Position numbers and translations under genes: made by a program. The notes below the pieces were generated by a model. It saw only the letters and a list, made by a program, of their open reading frames with translations. It did not search any database and was not told where the DNA came from. DNA of 42,559 nt from Thozetella sp. PMI_491 (lineage: Eukaryota > Ascomycota > Sordariomycetes > Chaetosphaeriales > Chaetosphaeriaceae), in NCBI GenBank assembly GCA_021432635.1, contig MU270036.1, positions 842,248-884,806 of the forward strand. Reading direction: 5' to 3'. This document shows positions 31,331 through 41,869 of the stretch, piece by piece; within the stretch, counting starts at the first letter, position 1, and each line of letters begins with the position of its first letter.

Positions 31331-32562
31331 GTCCCTAGCCCTCCGCTGCTCCCGCTTGAACTAGCTTCATAGCGTACGTAATCCTCTGACTGCGCCATGG
31401 TGCCGCGAACAAGCCCGGCTGGTTTTCGGTACCCAAAGCAAGAGCGTGTATGGATCGGGCCTTTTCACCTTCATGTATCTTCAAATGAGCTCTCTTGAGA
31501 ATTATAAGGCGCTTCTATATGTTGTTTTTTTGTTGTTATTACCGCCCCCCTAGGCGGGACAAAGCACAGTAGCATTCGTCGGCCACACTAGCTAGAGACG
31601 TATCAAAGGGTTGGGCTCGAGGGCATGACCGCATCCGGCCACTAACGATCCCTTTATCCAAGTTGCCACAGAAAATCTAACTTGATTGATAATATAATGC
31701 TCGCGGAGTCACAGTAGTCTAAGGAGTTTAAGCAATACAGTGTACGCTGCGACTGCATCCATTGGCCCTTGGAAAGAGACGAGAACGCGTTGCGGTCTCC
31801 AATACCCCTTAATGTTTAATCTACATGCCTTTTAGTCAATATTAATATGCTCCAGTCCATAAATGCTTTTCAGCAGTGATTAGGCCCCATCCGTTCCCAA
31901 TTCACCGCCCGGGCAGCCGAGCTTCTGTGCACGATGCATAGCCTATATCCTTGCGACAACCAGGAAATGGTTTGCTTCAAAAGTAAAATAAACATCTAGA
32001 CTGATTACCTTTTTATTAAAGCCTCTTCTGCGTGTCTAGATATCTGAGTTAAATACAGTCACAATCTTATGAACGGTCTCGTGCAAGATGGTGATAAAGC
32101 CATGATGGTGTTATACAAAGTACCTTCGGGATGCGACTAGAGAGCTTGATCTTCCATTAGCGCTGACGAGGCTGAAATCGTTTGCTTCTCCGTCAAAGGG
32201 TAGTATAAATAAGATCGAACTATCCTGGAAGATATATCACGACTACGAGCGTACCACCTTCGATCCTCGCGGTGGTGAAGGATTGTATGTTACCGTCCGA
32301 GTCGAGGTGACATTGGATGTCGATTCACCCCTTCTGCTTCACAAATTCACTGAGCTGGGTCCAAGTCACTTTTTGAAGATCACAAGCGAATAAAAGTCCG
32401 TAATCTGGTAGCATATTCACGTGTACAAGCGAGCTATTGTAAATAAACTATAAAAGACCAATATCGCTTCCCCTCAGCCAATTTCTATTTCTCTTAATCA
32501 ACCACAATCCTTCCGACCTCGCACCCAGGCAATAATAAATCGAGATAGAGAACAATACAGCC
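31331..32562. other. Divergent intergenic region of genes H and J
   Basis: 1.2 kb between the starts of the minus-strand kinase-like gene H and plus-strand F-box gene J. No gene was supported. A short T/G-rich low-complexity run lies near 31521-31541. Confidence 0.55.
32449..32455 (+). promoter_or_regulatory. TATA-like box of gene J
   Basis: TATAAAA 114 bp upstream of the F-box start codon, in an AC-rich leader that suits a short 5' untranslated region. No functional proof. Confidence 0.5.
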
Positions 32563-33864
32563 ATGGATGTCATCTTGTTTAGCTTGCTACCAGGCGAGAT
32601 TATACGCAACATTTGCGACCTACTCCCCACGCGAGATCTCTACCAGCTACGCCGCACGAACAAGAGGTTCTCCCGCCTTGCAGCAAAGCACGTCTTCGCC
32701 CAGATCGAGGGCTATTCGACCCCAGATAGTCTCAAGGCTCTACTCATGATAGCTCGCAGCCCAAGTATCGGCCATTTGGTCCACGAGCTCCGCTATTCGA
32801 GCTTCATATTTGTGGATCAGGAGAAGATACCTTCCTGCAGGTCCTTTCCCAACGATCAGGCCCACCAAGCAGTCTTTTCAGGGTGGAGTGCTTTCTGGGC
32901 AACAGGACACCACTTCGACCACTTAGTAAACTTACTTCGAGAGCTCTCTGAGCTCAAAAAGCTACAATTTAACTGTAACTCGATCCCATTCTACATACTG
33001 CGTCGCCAAGACGCCCAGATATTCCATAATATGGATAGAGACATCTATCGCGAGGTCAACGCCAATACATTTGGAAGTCAATTTTTTGAGATTCTTCTAG
33101 CTATTGCAACAGCGAAGCCGGAAGCGCTCGAGACGTTGATCCTAAATGAACCCGATTGGGCGGACGTGAAGGAGTCACCAAATCCTTGGCACCTCTTAAC
33201 GCCTTTGAAAGGTGTAAAGCATCTTGAGGTGCTTACCCCAGCTCGATTCTTTGCGAGTTATAAAGCATCGGATGGTTCTAGCATGACTGCAGTGTACAAC
33301 AGCATTGGGGTTTGTTCCGAGAAGATGGTAAACCTGCAAAGCCTGTCCATTGGGGTTGCAGGACCACTACGAAAGGATCACAACGAGGAGCTACCGCCAC
33401 TGCATTATCAAGCGCCGCTCTTATCTTCGCTCATCCTACCTACCTCAATTTATATTTACCTACGCACACTAAGATTGCAGAATGTCAAATGCGAGAAGGA
33501 CGAACTCACAGATCTGTTAAAACGGCACAATGGAACTCTGCGAGCACTCGATCTGAGCGATTTGTTTCTGAGGACCACATCCTGCATTGCCTTGTTGAAG
33601 GAAATGCGGGTGTTGTCGTCGCGTCTCAAGACTGTTGATCTACGCGGGATCATCGAAGGCAGGGGCGGCTCACATGCGGATTGGCCAGCGCTATCCCAGA
33701 GACAGAGGTGGAACCTTGGTTGCGGTGGCCTAGTCGCCACTTCGGAGCTACGAGCTCAAGTGAGCCTGTACCTAGAGAGGGGAGGCGAGCAATATTCGGG
33801 TTCTGAATGCCCGTTTCGTGACGACAACTGCGAGATAATCGACCTTTTCGACCCAAATCACTAA
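32563..33864 (+). CDS. F-box protein (gene J)
   Basis: A single frame of 433 residues from the ATG at 32563 (context GCCATGGA). Residues ~5-45 (LLPGEIIRNICDLLPTRDL, then YQLRRTNKRF) form a typical F-box: L-P-E/I-I...I...L...DL..L...(N/C)+.F. The rest is rich in leucine with LRR-like stretches (LETLILNEPDW, LRTLRLQNVKCEKDEL, LRALDLSDLF, LKTVDLRGII), the usual substrate-recognition part. F-box proteins recruit targets to SCF ubiquitin ligases through Skp1. It lies between the paralogous kinase-like genes H and I on the opposite strand. No target can be inferred. Introns were not needed to obtain a complete frame. Confidence 0.88.
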   Translation: MDVILFSLLPGEIIRNICDLLPTRDLYQLRRTNKRFSRLAAKHVFAQIEGYSTPDSLKALLMIARSPSIGHLVHELRYSSFIFVDQEKIPSCRSFPNDQAHQAVFSGWSAFWATGHHFDHLVNLLRELSELKKLQFNCNSIPFYILRRQDAQIFHNMDRDIYREVNANTFGSQFFEILLAIATAKPEALETLILNEPDWADVKESPNPWHLLTPLKGVKHLEVLTPARFFASYKASDGSSMTAVYNSIGVCSEKMVNLQSLSIGVAGPLRKDHNEELPPLHYQAPLLSSLILPTSIYIYLRTLRLQNVKCEKDELTDLLKRHNGTLRALDLSDLFLRTTSCIALLKEMRVLSSRLKTVDLRGIIEGRGGSHADWPALSQRQRWNLGCGGLVATSELRAQVSLYLERGGEQYSGSECPFRDDNCEIIDLFDPNH

Positions 33865-34124
33865 ATGGCATCTCCACCCACCTGGTATACTTGCGGCAAT
33901 GGAATGAAGTCTTAATGTGATTTCCGTCTCGGGTAGAGCATGGACAGGCGGTGCCACAGGACAATGGTCGTTGAGGAGAGTTTGGAGGTTATCAATATTC
34001 TTGAATGCGCTTTGCCCACACAGATTTGCGGGCCTACTACTAGCGAATCTTAGTAGTTTGTGCCTCCCACGGAGAAACTTATATCACATCAACATCTCCA
34101 ACGTGAATCCTTCCCTCTCTTTGC

Positions 34125-36319
34125 TCATCGTTCCCCATGAGTATCCGCCTCCCAGAGAAGGTCCTCGGCGGTGATGAGCCTATCCAGGTACTGACAAAGC
34201 CAACCAGTCAGCTGTCAACATTTCAAGCTTTCCTGCCTTGATGGGAGAGACCTACGTGTAGCAGTGCCTCCCGCGGCGGCCGCAGCTGCCGGGGGGCTGA
34301 GCCGAAGAAGTTGCGGGCCCACGTTCTTGTCGCTTGATCTGACTCGATCGCATTGTTCGCCGGGGCTAGGGCATCGTCTATCACATCTTCTATCGCATCG
34401 AGCTGGGGACGATGGAAGGGATTCTCCTTCAGGCAGTCTACCGCAAGCTGCCTGAGCGTAATGTCTACATGGCTCCACTTGTCGTTGAGGAGGTAGTTCC
34501 CGTATCCCCACTGACCGGGTACATTGTCTATAGGCTGACGGTCAACTGGTCCGTCTGGAGGTAAGCTGCCCGTGATGAGGCTAAAGAGTGTCTACAGCTA
34601 GGTCAGAAATGCTTGTACCACTCTAAGCTATCGTAGGGCATCGTGTAGGGTGGGACTTACAAGCCCGAATTGGTAGACGTTTGTATGCCAACCGAAGTGA
34701 CCGGCCACCGTTGCCCCATACGCCAATGGAAACTGGTTGATATGATCCCATTCTTCAATAAATTGCTCCTAGATAGCACACGCAGTCAGCAGTCGAATCT
34801 TCAACCAACGGCGCTTGAGCGAGGGCACCGACCGGAGTCAGAATCGAGACCTTCCCCCTGAAACGGCATGACCAGAGCTGCTCGCTGTAACCTCCAGTCA
34901 GTATTTACAGGATATGTTCCATATCGCGCGCGGAAGTCAGAACGCACCAGGTTACTAGGTTACCGCCACCATTGACAAGATCATCCATTCCTTCCACCAA
35001 GCCCAAGTCGCCAAGCTATGAGGGTGCATGGCATTAGTTGGTGGGAAGCTATGCTGGCTAAAGTTAGAGGCAAGCATACCTTGATTTCTGGCATTGTACT
35101 ATGCTCGAGATCCGTGCGGGAAAAATCTCCAACGAAGACTGTGCGGAACACAGGTCAGTTGTCTCGGCCCATGGCCTCTTGGAGGGCTTGAGACAGGAGC
35201 CTCGAGCTTAAACATACAGTTTGTGGGATCCATATCAAAGTGAACTATATCAGGGCCTGCCACCGCCCCTCCCCCGGGCTGTGGCACCTCTTCATCCGCA
35301 GCGGGATTATTAGGGTTGAAGAAGGGCTGCTGGGATGGTGGCCATTGCATCGAAACAATGGATCGGAACACTAAAGCGTTGTTCTTCAGCATATCATTCT
35401 TCTTCCTGGAAACAGGGAACCCGGGTACGGCGGAACCTACAGCATCTAGTCATCAGCCATAGCTGCTTGTTGGAGAACCACGGATGGGCAGGATTCAGAT
35501 TCCTCGCAGTGTTCATTCTGGCGATCCACGTAGCGAGAGAACCACGCTTCAAATGTTCAAATACCAGGACCCCGTCGAGAGGCTCTAGGAAACTCTGCTC
35601 ATCCGGGTCGATGTCGTGCAGCTGCTTGATCGGCCGTCGCTCGTTGTAATTAAACCTGCTCCGGCGTCTAGGGTTGGGCCGGAGGCGACCACCGACGCCA
35701 CGCTGAAGCGGGGGAACCACAGGTGGGCCCGCCCAGGGGGCTTCGAAGTTCATCTGCTGCACGATATGCTTGGCTTTCCTGAAGTACTTGATCATGTTAG
35801 CGAAAGCATACGCTAGCTTTGGCACCAAAGTCATACCTGATGCCAGTTCCTCTCCCTTTGCACAACCAGTGGCTGCCCAGATTGGAACTTTACCACCACC
35901 TGCTTTCCCCTGAATTCGCCTTTTGTAATGTCGTATAGGGCTACGATTCCGTAGCCGCCGCCGCCAATGATTCGGTTGAACTCGAGGCCCTCGTACCGGC
36001 TCAGGGTCCCGGCTTCTCGTCGCAGGTGTCTCTCGGCTGCCCGTGACAAGCGAGGTAACACTGGCGGAACGCGAAAGTATCTAAGTCGTGCCGGGTTTGG
36101 TAATACATTCATATGTAGCGGTACGGTAGGATAGGCGCCTGCAGCTGGTTGTACCCCTGGCCACCGCCCGGGCTTCGGAACCACGAAGGCATTGTACACC
36201 GGGGCTCTAGCAGCCGAGTTGTCCCACCACCATGTTCCCCTGCCTTGTCGCTGGTGTGCAAAATAGTCCATGGTTTCTTTCTGCGTGGTACGCAGCGCAT
36301 CAAGAATCGGATTGGCCAT
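34125..36319 (-). CDS. Kinase-like protein, paralogue of gene H (gene I)
   Basis: Exons: 36319-35837, 35786-35441, 35370-35218, 35138-35080, 35015-34948, 34884-34833, 34768-34661, 34591-34256, 34190-34125; 556 residues. Motifs: glycine loop IIGGGGYG (117-124), VVVK (K144), HFDMDPTN (H320, D322, N327), LGDLG (D350) and PEQF. It aligns with gene H over the whole kinase part, and exons 6 (52 bp) and 7 (108 bp) have exactly the same length in both; the last introns are both 65 bp. The Pro/Thr repeat insert of H is replaced by a shorter Pro/Arg segment. The final exon (YLDRLITAEDLL...) is accepted because a GTAGGT donor and a CAG acceptor keep the frame; read-through at that donor would end 11 codons later. 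Start context ATCATGGCC. Substrate and pathway unknown. Confidence 0.83.
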
Positions 36320-38741
36320 GATGGCGATGTTGTTGATGCCACTGCTAGGATGTCAAGCTGAATACGAGATGGGTTTGATACGAGAGCCTAGCTTGGGAAT
36401 CTTGGCTAGCTACGGCTTGTAGATAAACTGATTAACCTGCCCGATTAATTTAGGGACACCCGGGCGAAACCCACGAGCCCTCATGGCACAAAGAACTCAG
36501 TGTGCGGGAGACACTCTCACCCGGATGCGGCGAAGAGTTATCCGGGCCCTTTATAGTGAGCATACAAAGCCATCCTTGGCTCCATGAAAGGTGCCTTTGT
36601 AACTAGTTGGAGACAGAGAGCGAGAGTGCTATGCTCCAGGAAGCCGAAAAGTAGTAGCATCAGTGGTGAGGCCATCTGAGCGTCTGACCATAGGCAACTT
36701 AGCTGCGAGAAGCAGCATTAAAAATAGCTCTAGAAACTCGGATTACATCAGTAGTGCCACAGCTTCGAATTTTGGTTTAGCTGTTCAGAGACTGGATCAT
36801 CATTCCAGAGGCAGTGGGCACCTTCGTCTTTCTGAGCTTCCCATCAAATCCAGCTCACAATCACTCGAGATAGCCCTTTGCACCACAAGCCGTCTTTTTC
36901 TGCATTCGGCATATATCCAGCAAGCACAGAAAAAGCTACACTATTATCGGATGCTGCGCCGCCGGGGATCGTGGCGTTGCGGTTATTTCTTTGTGACGAA
37001 GAACAATCGGCGGAATCCAACCAGGGAGCCCTATCAAAGGCGCCAGAAAACAAAGGCGAATCGTCTGGAAGCCCACCCCCCCCCTTTTTTTTTCCCCTCC
37101 AGCCGCATGTCAGCTACACAAAACTCGGAGGCTTCCACGTGGAGGCCCCTTCGAGCCATGCGAGCGTACCTGCACGTGGAGACATGCGGTGCTGAGCCAT
37201 GTGTCTCCCCCACCTGCATTTTCCAGCCGGGTCTCGCGGCATGCGGCGATGGTGACAGCTGTCAGACCTTGATGCACCTGGTGAGACTTTTGTGCGACGA
37301 CCCCCATTGCTTCTAGGGCTCGGAGGAGGTTCCGGTGCTTGGTGAGGGACACCGGCTCCGCCGGGCGGCGTCCTGGACGAAGCCACTTACACCTGATTTA
37401 CGATGCTCACCGCCTAGCAATCTCTTGCTGCTCGGGGCAAAAGGAACTTCTCCCCGTATCACCTGAGCTCTGCTAGATAGGAACAACCCGAGACAGTCGT
37501 ATGCATTGCTTTTCTTCCATGGAAGCTGCAGCAAAATCCTGTTTCACGTGTAAGCATGTCGAGACTTGGCAGCGCATGGCAAAAAGGCGGTCTTTTCAGC
37601 GGCTTGCATGTGGACTGCCGCGCCGGCAAACAAACGATTTTCCACCAAGTTGCCGTCGGCATAGCTGTATGCGGGTTCAGTACCCTCGGAATGTATACAT
37701 GTTTCGGACTTAGTCGAGACTGTCCATCTATAGCATCTATAGACCACACCCGGGTCCCCACCGCCTGTTTTGCAACCCGGTGTATGCGATAGGCTCGGGG
37801 ATTTCAGGATTTTAGTGAAAACCTGCAGTGTTAGTGCAAATGTAATAACCGCTGCAATGTCTACTGCAAATCTAATTGCTGCAACAGAATGCCGACAATC
37901 ACGCTCAGACATGTCGTACAATCGGCAGTTGTCCGCCTAATGCTGGTACAACTAGGCATAACCGCGCCCGTGCTACGTTGACACAACCGGGTAGACGGGC
38001 GAGGAAAAAGGAAACAAAAAAGCAATTATAGGGCTATCATTAATTTTGCGATTGGAGGTAAGATCAAAGATGGTGACGACTGTGGCTGCTCACCCTGTGC
38101 CGCCTGTCTCGGGCCTGAAGCCGGTCTGCCTAGAGAGCTCAGCCGCACCCCGGCAGAGGCCCTAGCTCGCTAGGACCAGGGCCTAGGGGCTGCTAGCAAC
38201 GACACACGGCATGCGGCGGCGCCTGAACGCCTCCTGATCGTCGCGATCTGGACCGCTTTCCTTGCATGGGCGCCGGTGTGATAGTGTGCAACGGACGATG
38301 GCGTTCCCCAGGCAAGCACGTTCGCTAGTGCTGACAAGGGGCGCTGGCGCCGCGTGGCATGGCGACGGTATTTTTATGTCTGGACGTAAGGGCATTTCCC
38401 TGATATGCGGTGCAAGCAGTCAGAGTGTGCGTCCAACAGATAAATTTTCCAACCCCGGCCCGAGAAACCGCCCTAGAATCGGTATTGGCTATGGTCTGCA
38501 TGCCGCCATGCATAAATAAGCAAATTCTAGTCCCCCGTAGTGTATCCCCTCCAGTAAGAGCAATCTGTAGCAACGCCACAAGGCGCCTATCGCCGTAAAG
38601 CACGCGGAAATACAAGACACACATACGCACACTCTCATGGACCCAACACACAAATTCGCACTGACGCCCATTCGTAACGCATTGTCACCCCGCCGCCTGT
38701 GAACAAGGCCGTCCATCCCCCAATTTCATGAAGCTCCCACA
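36320..38741. other. 2.4-kb intergenic region, no supported gene
   Basis: Largest stretch without a supported gene in the GC-normal part. It holds the promoter of gene I and the 3' region of gene K. A 650-bp stretch (36663-37316) is open on the plus strand and ends in a Cys-rich reading (CGAEPC, PTCIF, ACGDGDSC, LLCDDPHC) but has no good start, family match or splice support. A C9/T9 homopolymer junction lies at ~37074-37095. Confidence 0.5.
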
Positions 38742-41700
38742 TTATGACCCCTCCTGACTCGAAATCTTGAAGCCGCGCACTGTCTGGACCAGATTATCGA
38801 TCATGGACATCCTCCTATCCTCGTTGATAGTGATGATGGGAATCGGCCACTCCGCCCGCACGCTATCCGCTTCGATATCCTCACCATCGCTGTCCACCTC
38901 TGGGAGGTCTCCGTGGCGGAGGAGCAGCTCGAGATCATCTGCACGGATTTTGTTCTTTAGCACTCGGCCGACGATAGTGGCCAGGTAAAAGTTCTCTCCT
39001 TGGTTGTAGATCCCTTTGATGCAGAGCGCGATGGTGGAGCGAAGAGCCTCGACAGTGCTCATGTCCCGCGCTTCCGCGGCACGTTCTATCGCCGCAGTGC
39101 CGAGCATCGTGAGGAAGTAGATCAGGAACGAATCATAATACTCGAAACTATGCCGGTGGTAGTATAGGCGAACCAGCGTCTCGCAGCAGTTCATGGAGTG
39201 TGCCATAGCATCGGCGTTGCTCTGCCCGGCGGCGGTTGTGGGCGCGATGGGTGTCTGGACGCTCGACAATCTGCCCGCTTGCACCGGTGGTCTCGGCGTG
39301 GGAAGCGGCTGCGGGGCAGCCACAGAGGACAGTGGCGCATTGTAGACCGGCGAGTGGACCATAGAGAAACGCCCAGGCGCGGCCGCTGCAGACGGGGGTG
39401 GGCTGTATGCTGGGATTGCGCCATGCGTGCCAGCAGGACCGGGGGTCCCAGGGTACCGATGGGGGAGCGAGTAGGTGGGACTCGGCGCCCCGTTCGATTG
39501 ATTATAATTTGTAGAGGGGGGATGGGGGAACCGCGAGGTAGGAGAGCCTGTATTTGCAGACAGCATCGGCGGGGGTGGGAGCCTGAAGGACAGCTGTGGA
39601 CCGGGGGACGAGGAGTACCCATTGAACACAGATCCTATGGATCCGGTGCTCGCTCTCATTTCCGTCTTTATTGCCGGCGCATCTAGGGACGATGTGGGGC
39701 TTTCAGGAAAGGCCTGAAAGGGGGTAGAACCTCCGATGCTAGAAGCAGTAGATGGCTCTGCGTCCGGAGCTGGCGAGCATAAGGACTCGACGGAGAATGT
39801 CCGACTACTGGGGGGTAGGGAAGGGGGTGGTGGGGTGCCGGTATTTTTCTGGGTCTGAAAGAGAGCGTGCAGAGTGCTGCAGTATTCCATGCTAGGGACC
39901 GGGTCAGTCTCGCCCATGGTAGCGCCTACCGATGAGGAAGGCAGCGAGTCCTTCAACAGGGTCGGGGGTGGGTCTTGGGCAACTTACTGGAGCCTGATTT
40001 GGAACGGCAGCGCTATCTGCTCTGGCCGCATAGGCCCCGGAAGGTGCTGATACCAGCTCTCTAATGCGGAGCGGAAGTAAGCCACCTGGTTTGCGGCCAG
40101 TTTCCCTTGAGCGCCCCCCTGCACCTGCCGCTCGCCAAACAATACGATGGAGATGTCATTGATAATGACACGCAGGTCGGCCCACGCCTTAAACAGGTGA
40201 GGCAAGTTGACACGGAGCAGACTGTTGCTCTCGGAGTACCGCACCCAGATCTCACCATACCAGTCTTTGCCGGCATCTGGATCCGGGAGAGCGAACGCAG
40301 GAGGCCGTTCTATCAAGGGGGCCTTAAAAAAGTAGTAACCATGCATCCTGCGGGTGTTATCAGCAACGGCGTGCGAAGGGGCGGGAGCGACTGGGGTCAA
40401 GATCATACACCTGCCAAATAAAGAGACACCAGGCGGTGAACTGCCGAGAGCGGGCCATCTCCTCGCTATTGGCCTGGCTAGGTTTGGTGAAGATCTCCAT
40501 GCTGTCGGCCATGACGACTGCGCGCTGGAGAAGGGTGGTTCCGATCCGATCGGTACCGTTAGAGTTGTATATAACGTTGAGCACTATTGCCGCTTGGATG
40601 GTGGTGAGCTTAGGGCCGGCGTGGTCTTCGATGTCCCACAGCCGCTTCGCTTCCACAACGAACCGATAGGCTAGGCTCTGGGAGGTCCAGTGGTTAGACC
40701 GGTTGGACAGCGGCCTGTAGCAATGCTAGCGTGTGTAGGTCAGCGACGTGACTTTCCTTCCCACAGAGATGTCGTTGGACGCGGGACCTACACAAGCGTG
40801 GGCGAGGACTGCGTTGACCAGCAAGCTGGAGCAGAACTGAGTTTGGCCAGTGACCATGTCGTCGAGGAAGAGATCCTTTTGGAAGGCAGGAAAGGCCGGG
40901 TATGCATGCATGAAGTAGGCGTTCAGCAGGTTAGCAAGCAGCTGGTTGTCCGAGATGACCGTCGTCCACCGCTGCGCCGTGACATTCTCGAAGCGTTCGT
41001 CAACGATAGTCGCGAGGTGGAAAGGTTTCTGGTAGAGAGGACTCTCATCCTCGGTGACCGACTTCCCGCCGGGCGGGGCAACACGAGAGGCGTACGGCCC
41101 GAGGGCCGAGGTGTCGTATATCTGCGCCCTCAAGTAGGCATTGTCTGGAGAGATTAGATACTCAGGCATCACCGGGATGTAAGGAAACTCGTAGCAGAGC
41201 TTCCCGTCGGGGACCGCCTCAAGCTGGACGGGGGAGTTGCTGCCTTGGAGGACCCGGACAAGGGTCTCGGGCTCGACGCCGGACCGCACCTTCTCGAGAA
41301 TCTCGCGAGACTGCTCGTCCGACACGGTGCGGAGGAGATTATACAGATCTTGCAGGACCGTGTTTTGCGAGCGGAGGTCATCGAACTTCCGCTTGCGCGC
41401 CTGCGAGTGCGTCTCGGTGGCCACCGTCTCATAGTGGCACTCGGTGCCGCGCGTGGCACATGGCTGGCACTGAGGCCGCTCACCAGTGCACTACAGCCAA
41501 GCGCCAAGGAGTCAGCGGGAAAACAATGGCGTCTCACGGGGAATGAAGCAGATGGAAGTTGAGGCCGCGTGGGGGGACGTGGTTGGCGTCGTCACTTGAG
41601 GTGCCGATCGGAGTCCGACGGAGCAAGCCTTTTTTTTTGGACTGCAGCAGACTGTCCTCGCCACGGCACACCAGGAGAGGGCAGAAAGTGAGGGCACAAC

Positions 41701-41869
41701 CAACCTTGCTCTTCTTCTTGCGGCACGTCTCGCAGGCCGCCCGCACCGACTTGTTCTTGGGGCGGAGGTTAGACAGCTGCATTGGGGATCTGCGCGCGTC
41801 GGTCGGGGCGGAGAGCAACGGGCGGAAGCCTCGAGCTCCCGGGTCCTGACTGCCACCGTCTGAGGCCAT
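38742..41869 (-). CDS. Zn2Cys6 transcription factor with fungal-specific domain (gene K)
   Basis: Five exons: 41869-41705, 41490-40792, 40725-40409, 40347-39988, 39891-38742; 896 residues. The zinc cluster at residues 46-73 fits C-x2-C-x6-C-x6-C-x2-C-x6-C exactly after splicing of a 214-bp intron that lies just before its third cysteine; a coiled-coil-like linker (RKRKFDDLRSQNTVLQDL) follows. Exons 2-4 carry the fungal-specific transcription factor domain, with LLNAYFMHAYPAFPAF, then HCYRPLSNRSNHW, LTTIQAAIVLNVIYN, FIWQVMHGYYFFKAPLIERPP and LHMEYCSTLHALF, all junctions rebuilt by splicing. The C-terminal ~250 residues are Pro/Ser-rich followed by a helical end. It is probably a nuclear DNA-binding regulator of unknown regulon. 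Start at 41869 (CAATGGCC). Confidence 0.9.
41491..41704 (-). other. Intron 1 of gene K (splits the zinc cluster)
   Basis: GTTGGT donor and CTGTAG acceptor, 214 bp, the longest intron in the window and several times the length of the others. It carries an A9/T9 run (~41631-41639). Confidence 0.85.

Noticed and set aside
34215..34511. Minus-strand frame overlapping the last exons of gene I
   Set aside because: It is out of frame with the paralogue alignment; the frame used for exon 8 matches gene H throughout.
38742..39956. Treating the 3' part of gene K as an independent gene
   Set aside because: The frame there starts with TTG, and splicing from exon 4 restores the LHMEYCSTLHALF motif expected in fungal transcription factors.
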